64,000 nucleotides of DNA from Actinacidiphila rubida. GTDB lineage: Bacteria > Actinomycetota > Actinomycetes > Streptomycetales > Streptomycetaceae. Location of the stretch: contig NZ_FODD01000035.1 of the NCBI RefSeq assembly GCF_900110255.1, positions 26,290-90,289 on the forward strand. Direction: 5' to 3'. This document shows positions 15,831 through 24,771 of the stretch, piece after piece (position 1 is the first letter of the stretch; every line of letters starts with the position of its first letter). Both the position numbers and the translations under genes were made by a program. The notes beneath the pieces were generated by a model, which had not been told where the DNA came from, searched no databases, and saw only the letters and a list, made by a program, of their open reading frames with translations.

Positions 15831-16136
15831 GTGAGCAACGAGACGGCCGAGGCGCTCGAAGTCTGGATCGACCAGGATCTGTGCACCGGCGACGGGATCT
15901 GCGTCCAGTACGCGCCCGAGGTCTTCGAGCTGGACATCGACGGGCTGGCCTATGTGAAGGGGCCCGCTCCCGAGGGCGAGGAGGCGGAGCTCCTGCAGAC
16001 CCCTGGTGCAACGGTACCGGTGCCGCTCGCCCTGCTGCGGGATGTGGCGGACTCCGCCAAGGAGTGCCCCGGGGACTGCATCCACGTGCGCCGGACGTCC
16101 GACCACGTCGAGGTGTACGGCCCCGACGCGGAGTAG
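15831..16136 (+). CDS. ferredoxin, single [3Fe-4S]/[4Fe-4S] cluster type
   Basis: A 101-residue small electron carrier. The cluster motif is 'DLCTGDGIC' (C-x5-C) plus 'ECPGDC' later in the chain, the arrangement of short actinobacterial ferredoxins that serve cytochrome P450s and other oxygenases. The middle segment (VQYAPEVFELDIDGLAYVK) is the usual hydrophobic strand region. The GTG at 15831 reads MSNETAEALEVWIDQDL. No P450 is adjacent; the gene is divergent from arc. A longer reading from 15639 is possible but has no family support. Confidence 0.9.
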   Translation: MSNETAEALEVWIDQDLCTGDGICVQYAPEVFELDIDGLAYVKGPAPEGEEAELLQTPGATVPVPLALLRDVADSAKECPGDCIHVRRTSDHVEVYGPDAE

Positions 16137-16181
16137 CCGCCGGGGCCGGGCCCGGGCCTTCCGGGTCGGGCCCGGTCGGGG

Positions 16182-16790
16182 TCAGATGCTGTTGGCGAGC
16201 GGACCGGGCAGGGCCACGTAGTGCCCGTCCCGCCACTCCCAGGAGTAGCCGCGGCTCATGTCGGGGCAGCAGCGCGGCACCGTGGAGCTGGAGAAGCCGA
16301 GGACGGTGGCCCTGACCGTGCGGCCCTCCATCCGGAAATCGCTGATCTCGCGGTCGTCCTTGGGGTTGACCAGCATCTGCGCGATCCTGGGCGGCCCGCC
16401 CGCGGTCGCCGGCGCGGACAGGATGTAGACGCCGCTGGGCGGCGTGCCGGTGTCGGCGCGGCAGCGGACGACCGCGACGGTCTCCGGCCTGCCGTCCCCG
16501 TCCAGGTCGCCCGAGACGTGTGAGACGACCTGGACCGGGATGCCCGACGGACAGCCGAGCGGGTAGGTCGCGGCGGCGGCGTCCGGGGCGGCCGCGGGCC
16601 GCGCGGAGGGCGTGGCGGTGCTGCCTGCGGAGCCGGCGGCGGGGGTGGCGGGGGAGCCGGTCACCGACGCGTCGGCGGGCTGCACCAGGGCCACCGCGGC
16701 CACGACGGCCCCGAGGCCGACGGCCGTCGTCAGCCAGTGCACGCTGCGGCTGCGGGTGTGCGGGAGGGCCGGGCCTGCGGAGGGCTGCAC
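16182..16790 (-). CDS. secreted or membrane-anchored FG-GAP/VCBS-like protein
   Basis: A 202-residue protein with an N-terminal hydrophobic segment (about residues 20-38, LTTAVGLGAVVAAVALVQ), an Ala/Ser/Thr/Pro-rich linker, and a C-terminal domain containing 'HVSGDLDGDGRPETVAVVRC', the Asp-rich calcium-binding loop of FG-GAP repeats. Four cysteines in that domain (C in YPLGCPSG, VVRCRAD, PRCCPD) suggest disulfides. The GTG at 16790 is preferred because AGGAG lies eight bases upstream; earlier in-frame starts lack a ribosome site. Function is unknown; an extracytoplasmic adhesion or sensing role is possible. Confidence 0.7.
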   Translation of the reverse strand: MQPSAGPALPHTRSRSVHWLTTAVGLGAVVAAVALVQPADASVTGSPATPAAGSAGSTATPSARPAAAPDAAAATYPLGCPSGIPVQVVSHVSGDLDGDGRPETVAVVRCRADTGTPPSGVYILSAPATAGGPPRIAQMLVNPKDDREISDFRMEGRTVRATVLGFSSSTVPRCCPDMSRGYSWEWRDGHYVALPGPLANSI

Positions 16791-16988
16791 GCGCCTGTCT
16801 CCTGGAGGTCGATCTGCGGGGGTGGCCAGCATCGTGCCATACATCACACCCGCCGGGAACGGCGGGGGCGGACCCGGTGCGACCGGGTGCTCCCCGCCCA
16901 CGCGACCGCGCCGCCACCGGTGGCCGCGGAGCGGCAAAACGGTGGCGGCGCGGTGAAGTTGGCCGGAATCGTCCTCTTGCGGGAAACC

Positions 16989-17055
16989 GGATCAGCCGGA
17001 TCGGGGATCGACCGGATCCCGGATCGACGGAGCCGGGATCGTTGGAGCGGGGATC
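16989..17055. repeat. cluster of seven GGATC units
   Basis: GGATC occurs at 16989, 16998, 17005, 17014, 17021, 17036 and 17051, within degenerate ~8-15-bp units. The block lies in the short gap between the FG-GAP gene start and the trmI stop. It has no obvious hairpin or coding potential. Confidence 0.6.
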
Positions 17056-17108
17056 ACCGGAGGGCGGTCACCGGAGCCCAGGGACCCCGGGCGCCCGGCG
17101 CTCCCGGA

Positions 17109-18017
17109 TCACTCGGCGGCGGACCCTCCGCTGCCGCTCCCGGGCCCGGTGTAGTCCTCGCCGTACGCGCCCTTCGCGGGGCGGCGGCGGCGCAGCGGCG
17201 GCTCGACGCCGTCGGCCAGGCGGCGGGCGGTGAGCAGGAAGCCGGTGTGGCCGATCATCCGGTGGTCGGGGCGGACCGCCAGACCCTCCACGTGCCAGGT
17301 GCGGACCATGGTCTCCCAGGCGGCCGGCTCGTTGAAGGTGCCGTGCTCGCGGATCGCCTCGACGGTGCGGGCCAGCTGCGTGGTGGTGGCCACGTAGGCG
17401 CACAGGATGCCGCCGGGCACCAGGGCCTTGGCGACGGCCTCCAGGCACTCCCAGGGCGCCAGCATGTCCAGGATGACGCGGTCGACGTCGGTGTCCGAGA
17501 GGTGGTCCTGGAGATCGCCGACGGTCAGCTGCCACGCGGGGTGCGGGCCGCCGAAGTAGCGCTCGACGTTCTGCGAGGCGATCTCGGCGAAGTCGGCCCG
17601 GCGCTCGTAGCTGTGCAGCATGCCGTGGTCGCCGATGGCGCGCAGCAGGAAGCTGCTCAGCGACCCCGATCCCACCCCCGCCTCGACGACGCGCGCGCCG
17701 GGGAAGATGTCGGCCATCGCCAGGATCTGCCCCGCGTCCTTGGGGTAGACCACGGCGGCGCCGCGGGGCATGGACAGGACGTAGTCGGGGAGCAGGGGGC
17801 GCAGCGCGAGGTAGGCGACGTTTCCCGTGGTTCGGACCACACTGCCCTCGGGGGCGCCGATCAGCTCGTCGTGGGGGAAGGCGCCCTTGTGGGTGTGGAA
17901 CTGCTTCCCTGCTTCGAGCGTGAACGTGTAGTGGCGTCCCTTGGGGTCGGTGAGCTGGACCTGGTCCCCGACTTTGAAGGGCCCGCGACGGCGGGCTGCA
18001 CCAGTCGGTTCGGACAT
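17109..18017 (-). CDS. trmI: tRNA (adenine-58-N1)-methyltransferase TrmI
   Basis: SAM-dependent class I methyltransferase that makes m1A58 in the T-loop of tRNAs. The 302-residue protein has an N-terminal beta domain (GPFKVGDQVQLTDPKGRHYT), the 'RPLLPDYVLSMPRGAAVVYPKDAGQI' segment typical of TrmI, SAM motif I 'VVEAGVGSGSLSSFLLRA', motif post-I 'HSYERRADFAEIASQNV', and the catalytic-region 'DRVILDMLAPWECLE'. The basic-acidic C-terminal tail is low complexity. A TAGACT element ends 6 nt before the ATG, indicating a leaderless transcript. Confidence 0.96.
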   Translation of the reverse strand: MSEPTGAARRRGPFKVGDQVQLTDPKGRHYTFTLEAGKQFHTHKGAFPHDELIGAPEGSVVRTTGNVAYLALRPLLPDYVLSMPRGAAVVYPKDAGQILAMADIFPGARVVEAGVGSGSLSSFLLRAIGDHGMLHSYERRADFAEIASQNVERYFGGPHPAWQLTVGDLQDHLSDTDVDRVILDMLAPWECLEAVAKALVPGGILCAYVATTTQLARTVEAIREHGTFNEPAAWETMVRTWHVEGLAVRPDHRMIGHTGFLLTARRLADGVEPPLRRRRPAKGAYGEDYTGPGSGSGGSAAE

Positions 18018-18023
18018 GTGTCG

Positions 18024-18029
18024 AGTCTA
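18024..18029 (-). promoter_or_regulatory. -10-like element TAGACT of leaderless trmI
   Basis: TAGACT on the minus strand ends 6 nt before the trmI ATG at 18017; no Shine-Dalgarno is present. Confidence 0.45.
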
Positions 18030-18078
18030 GTGGCTCGAACGGACCCGTCCGGACCGCGGCCGTCCCGGCGCCCGGCGC

Positions 18079-19323
18079 TCAGGCCTCGGACCGCCCGGAC
18101 TCGGCCCGGGACATGGCGGCCAGGAACGCGCGTTCCACGTCCGCGGTGGACAGCACCCCGTAGATCTCGCCGGTCGGCTCGACCACCAGGTACTCCGTGG
18201 ACGGGGTGGCCCGCAGGCGGTCCAGCAGGTTCTCGCCGGCCAGCTCCGCGGAGACCCGCATCCCGGGGGTGAGGTCCTGGGAGAGGCCGCTGACCGCGAC
18301 CCAGGGTCGCCGGTGCTCGGGGACCGTCACGATCGCGGACTCCCGGACCAGGCCGGTCGGGTCGCCGCGGCCGTCGACCACGACCAGGGCGCGGGCTCCG
18401 GCCTCGTTGGCCCGGCGCAGCGCCTCGGACAGGGGGGTGTCGGAGGCGACCGGCACCGCGCGGCGGGTCAGGGTGCGGGCCTGGAGCGCGGGCAGCCGCT
18501 CGCGCAGCCGGGCCATCCGCAGGCTGTTGCCGGCGCCGGTCCAGATGATCGCGGCGAGGATCGCCGCCAGGAACGCGTCGGTCAGCGAGGCGGAGCCGCT
18601 GCCGCCGCCGTCGAGGCCGCCGCGGTAGGACATCAGCGGCAGCCCGATCAGGACGGCCAGTGCGAGGGCGCGGCCCACCCAGGCGGCGGCGACGGTGCCG
18701 GCCATGGCCCGGCCGGTGATCTTCCAGACCACGGCGCGGAGCATCCGTCCGCCGTCCAGCGGCAGTCCCGGCAGGAAGTTGAAGATCGCGACGATCAGGT
18801 TGCTGACCATCAGGCCGGCCAGCAGCACGCCGGGCACCGTCCCGGACTCCACCAGCTGCATGGCGCCGTAGAAGATCGCGGCGAGCACCAGGGAGAGCAG
18901 GGGCCCGACGAAGGCCAGCACGAACTCGCGGCCCGGGGTGTCGGATTCCTTCTCGATCTCCGAGACGCCGCCGAAGAACTGCAGCTGGATCCGGCGCACC
19001 GGCAGCTTGAAGCGGAGCGCTGCGACGGTGTGCGCGAGCTCGTGGACCAGCACCGAGGCGTAGAAGGCCACGGCGAAGAACAGCGAGACCAGGTAGCGGA
19101 CCCGGCCCAGTTCGGGCAGCACCGTGTCCAGCTGCCCCCCGAAGACCCAGGTGATCAGCGCGGCGACCAGGAACCAGCTGGGCGCCACGTAGATCGGCAC
19201 GCCGAAGAAGCGCCCCATGAGGATGCCGCCGCCCGGCTCCCGCTGGGGGCTCTCGGCGGCGTTGTCGCCGTCCGGGCCAGGAGGGCTGCTCTTGTCCGAC
19301 GGCGGCCGACCGGTCTCGCTCAC
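18079..19323 (-). CDS. M50 family site-2-type metalloprotease with CBS domains
   Basis: Intramembrane zinc protease of 414 residues (GTG start at 19323 with GAGGGGA upstream). The zinc site HELAH is in 'ASVLVHELAHTVAALRFKLP' (near residue 92), and the third ligand lies in 'NFLPGLPLDGGRMLRA' (near residue 193). Several transmembrane helices surround these. The C-terminal third contains two CBS motifs (VPVASDTPLSEALRRANEAGARALVVVD and VVEPTGEIYGVLSTADVERA), a layout shared with SpoIVFB-like S2P proteins that respond to nucleotides. It follows trmI on the chromosome and is divergent from the RecB-type nuclease. Substrate unknown; regulated proteolysis of membrane proteins is likely. Confidence 0.93.
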   Translation of the reverse strand: MSETGRPPSDKSSPPGPDGDNAAESPQREPGGGILMGRFFGVPIYVAPSWFLVAALITWVFGGQLDTVLPELGRVRYLVSLFFAVAFYASVLVHELAHTVAALRFKLPVRRIQLQFFGGVSEIEKESDTPGREFVLAFVGPLLSLVLAAIFYGAMQLVESGTVPGVLLAGLMVSNLIVAIFNFLPGLPLDGGRMLRAVVWKITGRAMAGTVAAAWVGRALALAVLIGLPLMSYRGGLDGGGSGSASLTDAFLAAILAAIIWTGAGNSLRMARLRERLPALQARTLTRRAVPVASDTPLSEALRRANEAGARALVVVDGRGDPTGLVRESAIVTVPEHRRPWVAVSGLSQDLTPGMRVSAELAGENLLDRLRATPSTEYLVVEPTGEIYGVLSTADVERAFLAAMSRAESGRSEA

Positions 19324-19519
19324 TGGTTCCCCTCGTTCGACACAGTCCCCCGTACCGATCATGCGGCACGAGGGGCTCTGCGACCATGGTATTGCCCGGG
19401 CCACCGGAGGACACGGGGCACCGCCCCCGAGCGCCCCCGCGCCGCCTCTCGCGGCCCCGGCCCCCGCGCGCGTGCCGCGGGCCCGGCCCGCCGATGGCCG
19501 CGCTGTCGGTGGCAGGCCA

Positions 19520-19525
19520 TAGGGT
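19520..19525 (+). promoter_or_regulatory. -10-like element TAGGGT of a leaderless start
   Basis: TAGGGT ends 7 nt before the ATG at 19533 of the RecB-type nuclease gene, with no Shine-Dalgarno between them. Confidence 0.45.
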
Positions 19526-19532
19526 CGGTGCC

Positions 19533-20522
19533 ATGGAGATCCCCGCGCAGAGCACGCCGCAGGACGCACCGGCCCCCGGCCGGGGTGGGCCCGCGCAGCC
19601 GCCCGCGCGTCCGGACCGGCGGCCGGGCGGGGAGGCCGCCGAGCACGCGGGGCAGCGCACGCCGCCGCGGCCGCCGTCCTCGCTGTCGCCGTCCCGGGCC
19701 TCGGACTTCATGCGCTGCCCCCTGCTCTACCGGCTGCGGGTGATCGACCGGCTGCCGGAGAAGGCCAGCGAGGCGGCGACCCGGGGCACCGTGGTCCACG
19801 CCGTGCTGGAGCGGCTCTTCGACGCGCCGGCCGCCGAGCGCACCGCGGACCGGGCCCGGTCGATGGTCGCCGGCGAGTGGGAGCGGCTGCGCGAGGCGCG
19901 GCCCGAGCTGGCCGAACTGTTCGGCGCGGCGGAGGAGGCGGCCGACCCGGCGGCCCTGGCCGACTGGCTGGACAGCGCCGAGCGGCTGGTGGACCGCTGG
20001 TTCACCCTGGAGGACCCGACGCGGCTGGAGCCGGCCGAGCGCGAGCTGTACGTGGAGACCGAGCTGGCCTCGGGACTGGTGCTGCGCGGTTACGTGGACC
20101 GGCTGGACGTCGCCCCGGCCAGCGGTGACCTGCGGGTGGTGGACTACAAGACCGGCAAGGCGCCGCGCCCCGAGTACGCCGAGGAACCCCTGTTCCAGAT
20201 GAAGTTCTACGCCCTGGTCCTGTGGCGGCTGCGCGGCGTGGTCCCGCGCCGTCTGCAGCTGGTCTACCTCGGCAGCGGGGACCTGCTGACGTACGACCCG
20301 GTGGAGGCGGACCTGCTGCGCACCGAGCGGAAGCTGCAGGCGCTGTGGGAGGCGATCACCGCGGCGACCGCCACCGGGGACTGGCGGCCGCGGCGCGGCC
20401 CGCTGTGCGGCTGGTGCGACCACCAGGCGTTCTGTCCCGAATTCGGGGGGACTCCCCCGCCGTATCCGCTGGCGGAAAAGCCGGGCCCGCTGCCCGTCGT
20501 GGGCAAGAATGGCCCGGTCTAG
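19533..20522 (+). CDS. RecB-family PD-(D/E)XK exonuclease (Cas4/RecB-like)
   Basis: A 329-residue nuclease-fold protein. After a Pro/Ala-rich N-terminus (about 1-50) come 'LSPSRASDFMRCPLLYRLRVIDRLPEK' (the first cluster Cys plus substrate-gripping helix), 'TRGTVVHAVLERLF' (motif H), the catalytic 'LRGYVDRLDVAPASGDLRVVDYKTGKAP' (D and the VDYKTGK motif), and a Cys-rich end 'GPLCGWCDHQAFCPEF'. Together with the early Cys these could bind an Fe-S cluster, as in AddB/Cas4 nucleases. No helicase partner is adjacent. The gene is a conserved neighbour of the proteasome region in actinobacteria. The leaderless -10 sets the start. Confidence 0.92.
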   Translation: MEIPAQSTPQDAPAPGRGGPAQPPARPDRRPGGEAAEHAGQRTPPRPPSSLSPSRASDFMRCPLLYRLRVIDRLPEKASEAATRGTVVHAVLERLFDAPAAERTADRARSMVAGEWERLREARPELAELFGAAEEAADPAALADWLDSAERLVDRWFTLEDPTRLEPAERELYVETELASGLVLRGYVDRLDVAPASGDLRVVDYKTGKAPRPEYAEEPLFQMKFYALVLWRLRGVVPRRLQLVYLGSGDLLTYDPVEADLLRTERKLQALWEAITAATATGDWRPRRGPLCGWCDHQAFCPEFGGTPPPYPLAEKPGPLPVVGKNGPV

Positions 20523-20535
20523 CAAAGGAGTACCC

Positions 20536-21207
20536 GTGGCTATTCGCGTCCTGCTGGTGGACGATCAGCCCCTGTTGCGCACCGGGTTCCGGATGATCCT
20601 GGAGGCCGAGCCGGATCTGGCCGTGGTGGGTGAGGCCGGTGACGGCCAGCAGGCGCTGGACCAGGTGCGGGCGCTGCAGCCCGACGTGGTCCTGATGGAC
20701 ATCAGGATGCCCAGGATGGACGGGGTGGAGGCGACGCGGCAGATCACCGGCCCGGACCGCTCCGGCCCGGCGAAGGTGCTGGTGCTGACCACCTTCGACC
20801 TCGACGAGTACGTGGTGGAGGCGCTGCGCGCCGGGGCGAGCGGCTTCCTGCTCAAGGACGCGCCGGCCGCGGAGCTGGTGCAGGCCATCCGGGTGGTGGC
20901 GGCGGGCGAGGCGATGCTGGCCCCGAGCATCACCCGGCGGCTGCTGGACAAGTACGCCGGCCGGCTGCCGTCCGGCGAGGAGGCGGTGCCGCAGCCGCTG
21001 AACGCGCTGACCGAGCGCGAGGTCGAGGTGCTCAAGCTGGTGGCCCGCGGCCTGTCGAACGCGGAGATCGCCGCCGAGCTGTTCGTCAGCGAGACGACCG
21101 TGAAGACCCACGTCGGCCATGTGCTGACCAAGCTGGCGCTGCGCGACCGGGTGCAGGCGGCCGTGTACGCCTACGAGTCGGGCCTGGTCCGGCCCGGCGC
21201 CGGCTGA
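20536..21207 (+). CDS. NarL/FixJ-type response regulator (orphan)
   Basis: Two-component DNA-binding regulator of 223 residues. The receiver domain has the acidic pocket (VDDQ, D9-D10), phospho-acceptor D55 in 'VVLMDIRMPRMDG', the Thr switch in 'VLTTFD' and the Lys in 'FLLKDAP'. The C-terminal LuxR-type HTH is 'LTEREVEVLKLVARGLSNAEIAAELFVSETTVKTHVGHVLTKL'-like, spanning about 155-200. The GTG at 20536 has AAAGGAG five bases upstream and overlaps nothing; it follows the RecB-type gene by 13 bases, so they may be coexpressed. No histidine kinase is encoded nearby, so the partner is unlinked. Confidence 0.95.
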   Translation: MAIRVLLVDDQPLLRTGFRMILEAEPDLAVVGEAGDGQQALDQVRALQPDVVLMDIRMPRMDGVEATRQITGPDRSGPAKVLVLTTFDLDEYVVEALRAGASGFLLKDAPAAELVQAIRVVAAGEAMLAPSITRRLLDKYAGRLPSGEEAVPQPLNALTEREVEVLKLVARGLSNAEIAAELFVSETTVKTHVGHVLTKLALRDRVQAAVYAYESGLVRPGAG

Positions 21208-21231
21208 GCGCGCCGGGCCGGGCCGTCGGGC

Positions 21232-22833
21232 TCAGTTGGTCGGCACGCCCCGGCCCAGCTCCCAGAACTGGGTGGTGGAGGACGCGTTCAGCGCCCATTC
21301 GGTGCCGGTGATGTCGCTGCGCGCGGCGAGGTACTGCTTGCCCTGCCACAGCGGCAGGACCGGCACGTCGCGCGCGATGTCCTGCTGCGCCTGCTCGAAC
21401 GCGGGGATCGCGCCGCTGCGCGCGGTCTTCTGCCGCGTCGCGGGGATGATCTGGTCGCGGATCTCCGGGTTGGAGTACGCCAGGTTCAGGAAGTCGTCGC
21501 GGCCGAAGAACGGGGCGACGTAGTTGTCCGGGTCCGGGAAGTCGGGGAACCAGCCCATGCCGAACACCTGGAGCCGGCGCGCCCGGTAGGAGGCCTTGTA
21601 GGCGCTCCAGTCGGCTATGCCCTTGAGCGTCACCCGGAACAGGCCGCCGGACTCGAGCTGTTCCCTGAGCAGGGTGAACTCCGGTGCGGTGGCCTCGCCG
21701 TAGTGCGTCGTGGTGTACGACAGCGTCAGCGGCACGGGGGTGTCGACCCCGGCGCGCTGCAGGGTGCGGCGGGCGGTGGCCAGGTCCGGCTCGTCGCCGT
21801 AGGCGTCGAAGAAGGCGTTGGTGTGCCCGGTGATGCCCTGCGGGACGAGCGAGTACAGCGGCGTGGTGGTCCGCTGGTACACGTCGTGGGTGAGGCTCTG
21901 CCGGTCCACGAGTTCGGCGATCGCCTTGCGGACCGCGGGGTTCTTCACCGTGGGGTCGGCCGTGTTGAAGACCAGGTACCGGATCTCGGTGCCGGGTGCC
22001 TCGGTGATCTTGATCTGCGGGTCGGCACCGTCGGCCAGCGTGTTGATCTGCGCCGGTGACATGGTGCGGCTCATCACGTCGATGCTGCCGCCCTTGAGGG
22101 CCTGGAGCATCGCGGCGGAGGAGTCGAAGAACCGTACCTCGATCTTGCCGTTGTTGATCTTCAGCGACCCCTTGTAGCGGGAGTTGCGGGTGAAGACCGC
22201 GCTCTTGCCGGGCGTGAACGAGTCGAGCGTGTAAGGACCGGAGCCCACCACGGAGGTCCCCGTGTGCAGCTTCGTCGCCCCGTACTCCCGCTTGTCGACG
22301 ATGTCGGCGGCCGGGGTGGCGAGCTTGAACGGGAACGTGGAGTCCGGCCCGGACAGGTGGAAGACGACCGTCGAGTCGTCGGGCGTCTCCACCTTGTCCA
22401 GGTTGCTGAGCAGGCTCGCCGGCCCGTTGGGGTCGTTGATCCGGATCATCCGGTCGACGGAGAACTTGACGTCGGCCGAGGTGATCCGGTCTCCGTTGGA
22501 GAACGTCAGGCCCTTGCGCAGGGTGCACCGGTACTGCTCGCCGGCGGTGTCCGCGAAGTGGCACTCCTGGGCGGCCTCGGGCTCGGGCTCGGTGCCGCTG
22601 CGCGGAAGGCGCAGCAGCGTCTGGTACGTGTTGTTGAACACGTTCCAGCTCTCGATGTCGTACCCGGTCGCCGGATCGAACGGCGCCGGATCGTCCTTCG
22701 ACAGCTGGATCGTGTCCGTCGTACCCACCACGATGGGGCGGCCGCCGTCCCCGCCGCCGCCGGATCCGCATCCGGCGAGCGGCAGGGTCGCCAGGCCCAT
22801 CAGGGCCGGCCACACGAGCAGTGTGCGCTTCAT
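21232..22833 (-). CDS. ABC transporter substrate-binding lipoprotein, oligopeptide type (SBP_bac_5)
   Basis: A 533-residue exported lipoprotein. The signal MKRTLLVWPALMGLATLPLAGC ends in lipobox LAGC. The family-5 binding fold is clear: 'LRKGLTFSNGDRITSADVKFS' (the usual SBP_bac_5 signature), 'GSGPYTLDSF', 'RKAIAELVDRQSLTHDVYQ' and 'FPDPDNYVAPFFG'. It is a close paralogue of the gene just upstream (28-base gap), down to the C-terminal 'TTQFWELGRGV'. No permease or ATPase genes lie beside the pair, so they must use transport components encoded elsewhere. Ligand is probably a peptide. Confidence 0.93.
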   Translation of the reverse strand: MKRTLLVWPALMGLATLPLAGCGSGGGGDGGRPIVVGTTDTIQLSKDDPAPFDPATGYDIESWNVFNNTYQTLLRLPRSGTEPEPEAAQECHFADTAGEQYRCTLRKGLTFSNGDRITSADVKFSVDRMIRINDPNGPASLLSNLDKVETPDDSTVVFHLSGPDSTFPFKLATPAADIVDKREYGATKLHTGTSVVGSGPYTLDSFTPGKSAVFTRNSRYKGSLKINNGKIEVRFFDSSAAMLQALKGGSIDVMSRTMSPAQINTLADGADPQIKITEAPGTEIRYLVFNTADPTVKNPAVRKAIAELVDRQSLTHDVYQRTTTPLYSLVPQGITGHTNAFFDAYGDEPDLATARRTLQRAGVDTPVPLTLSYTTTHYGEATAPEFTLLREQLESGGLFRVTLKGIADWSAYKASYRARRLQVFGMGWFPDFPDPDNYVAPFFGRDDFLNLAYSNPEIRDQIIPATRQKTARSGAIPAFEQAQQDIARDVPVLPLWQGKQYLAARSDITGTEWALNASSTTQFWELGRGVPTN

Positions 22834-22861
22834 CCCCCGTTGATCTCCTCGGTGTCGTCGG

Positions 22862-24475
22862 TCACCCGCTAACGCCACGGCCCAGCTCCCAGAACTGCGT
22901 GGTGGTCGAGGAGTTGAGAGCCCACTCGACACCCGTGATGCCGTCGCGCGCGGCGATGTACTGCTTGCCCTGCCACAGCGGCAGCATGGGCACGTCCTGG
23001 GCGATGATCGTCTGCATCTGGGCGAACGCCGTGCTGGCCGTGCTGCGTGCGGCCATGCCGCGGGTCTGCGGCAGCAGCGTGTCCTGGATCTCCGCACTCT
23101 TGTACGGCAGGTTCAGGAAGTTGTCCTTGTCGAAGAACGGTGCGATGTAGTTGTCCGGGTCCGGGAAGTCCGGCAGCCAGCTGATCGCGAACAGCTCGTA
23201 CTTGCCGCTGGAGGCCGCCTTCAGGAAGGCGTTCCACTGCTCGCTCTTCGTGGTGACGTCGAACAGCCCGGTCGCGTTGAGCTGCTGGGCGATCGCCTCG
23301 GCCTCGGGCTGGTTACTCGTACCACCGTTGTCGCGGCGGTAGTTGATGGTCAGCGGGACCTTCGCGGTGATGCCGGCGCCGTGCAGCTTCGCCTTGGCGG
23401 CGGCCACGTCGGGGTTGCCGTAGACGTTGAAGAACGAGTTCACGTGGCCGGAGATGCCCTGCGGGACCACGGAGTACAGCGGGTCGGCGGTGCGCTGGTA
23501 GACGTTCTTCGTGATGGCCTGGCGGTCGATGACCATGGCCATGGCCTGCCGGACGGCCTTGGTCTTCAGGTCCGCCGAGGCGGTGTTGAGGAACAGGTAG
23601 CGGGCCTCGCCGCCGGGGGCCTCGGTCAGCTTGATGTTCGGGTCGGTGCTGGCCTGCAGTTCCTTGATCTGGTCAGGCGCGAGCTGCCGGGACATCACGT
23701 CGATGTCACCGGACTTCAGGGCGGACTCCATCTTCTTGGAGTCGCCGAACATCCGGAGCTCGACCTTGCTGTTGTTGAGCTTCAGGGCGCCCTGGTAGTT
23801 CGGGTTCTTCTCGAAGTCGCCCTTCTCGAACGCGCCGTCCTGGCCCGCGGAGTACGACTTGAGGACGTAGGGGCCGGAGCCCACGAGCTTCCACCCGTCG
23901 TACGGCTTGGTCGCGTTGTAGACCTTGCTGTCCATGATCGCGGCCGCGGGCGTCGCCAGCTTCGCGGGGAAGGTCGCGTCGGGAGCCTTGAGCTGGAAGA
24001 CGACGGTCCGGTCGTCGGGGGTGTTCACCGACTTCACGCCGGATATCAGGGAGGCCGGGCCCGCCGCCCAGTTGATCTTCTGCATCCGGTCGATGGAGAA
24101 CTTCACGTCCGCCGACGTCATCTTGTCGCCGTTGGAGAACTTGAGGTTGTCCCGCAGCGTGCACTGGTACGTCAGCGTGGTGGTGTCCGTGTAGTGGCAC
24201 TCGGACGCCGCGTCCGGGGACGGCGTGGTGCTGCTGCGCGGGTAGCTGAGCAGCATCTGGAACGTGTTGTAGAAGATGTTCCAGGTGGCGCTGTCGTACG
24301 AGGTCGCCGGATCGAGGGGGGCCGGGTTGTCCTTGGTCATCTCGATGCTGTCGGTGGTGCCAACGACGATGGGTTTGCCACTGTCGCCGCTCCCACCGCC
24401 GGAGCTGCCGCACCCGCTCATCAGGGGTGTCAGGACGCCCAGCAGGGCGGGCAGCACCAGAAGCCTGCGATTCAT
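22862..24475 (-). CDS. ABC transporter substrate-binding lipoprotein, paralogue of the next gene
   Basis: A 537-residue SBP_bac_5 lipoprotein with signal MNRRLLVLPALLGVLTPLMSGC (lipobox MSGC). Signature stretches include 'LRDNLKFSNGDKMTSADVKFS', 'GSGPYVLKSYSAG', 'RQAMAMVIDRQAITKNVYQRT' and 'FPDPDNYIAPFFD'. The ATG at 24475 is chosen because AGGAG lies about ten bases upstream and it places the signal peptide at the N-terminus; an ATG 30 bases earlier adds SSSKRRTTT. Colinear similarity to the downstream lipoprotein over the entire length indicates tandem duplication. Confidence 0.93.
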   Translation of the reverse strand: MNRRLLVLPALLGVLTPLMSGCGSSGGGSGDSGKPIVVGTTDSIEMTKDNPAPLDPATSYDSATWNIFYNTFQMLLSYPRSSTTPSPDAASECHYTDTTTLTYQCTLRDNLKFSNGDKMTSADVKFSIDRMQKINWAAGPASLISGVKSVNTPDDRTVVFQLKAPDATFPAKLATPAAAIMDSKVYNATKPYDGWKLVGSGPYVLKSYSAGQDGAFEKGDFEKNPNYQGALKLNNSKVELRMFGDSKKMESALKSGDIDVMSRQLAPDQIKELQASTDPNIKLTEAPGGEARYLFLNTASADLKTKAVRQAMAMVIDRQAITKNVYQRTADPLYSVVPQGISGHVNSFFNVYGNPDVAAAKAKLHGAGITAKVPLTINYRRDNGGTSNQPEAEAIAQQLNATGLFDVTTKSEQWNAFLKAASSGKYELFAISWLPDFPDPDNYIAPFFDKDNFLNLPYKSAEIQDTLLPQTRGMAARSTASTAFAQMQTIIAQDVPMLPLWQGKQYIAARDGITGVEWALNSSTTTQFWELGRGVSG

Positions 24476-24744
24476 CGTCGTTGTTCTCCTCTTGCTACTG
24501 CTCATGTGCCTGTCGACCCCCGTGGTGACGTGACGCAGCCGAACTGGCTCTCCGCGCACCGGAATCCGGGGCAGGGTGAAGCCGGGGTGGCTGACGCGCC
24601 CGGCTGAGACTGCCTCGCCGCGGGGTCACCGCAGGTATTCCAGCACACTCCGCGCGCACGCTTCGGCGACGATACCGAGATTGCGTGTGATCAGCACCAA
24701 CGGGATGCCAAAGTTCGTGAAGGGACGGCTGGGAATTCCCCGAT

Positions 24745-24771
24745 GAACACGCTCAGTGAAGAGCCGTGTTC
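24745..24771 (-). terminator. stem-loop overlapping the HAD gene stop codon
   Basis: GAACACGCTC (24745-24754) pairs with GAGCCGTGTTC (24761-24771) with one bulged C; the stop codon of the HAD gene is inside. A 10-bp palindrome GGGAATTCCC follows at 24731-24740. No U-tract, so termination efficiency is uncertain. Confidence 0.5.
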
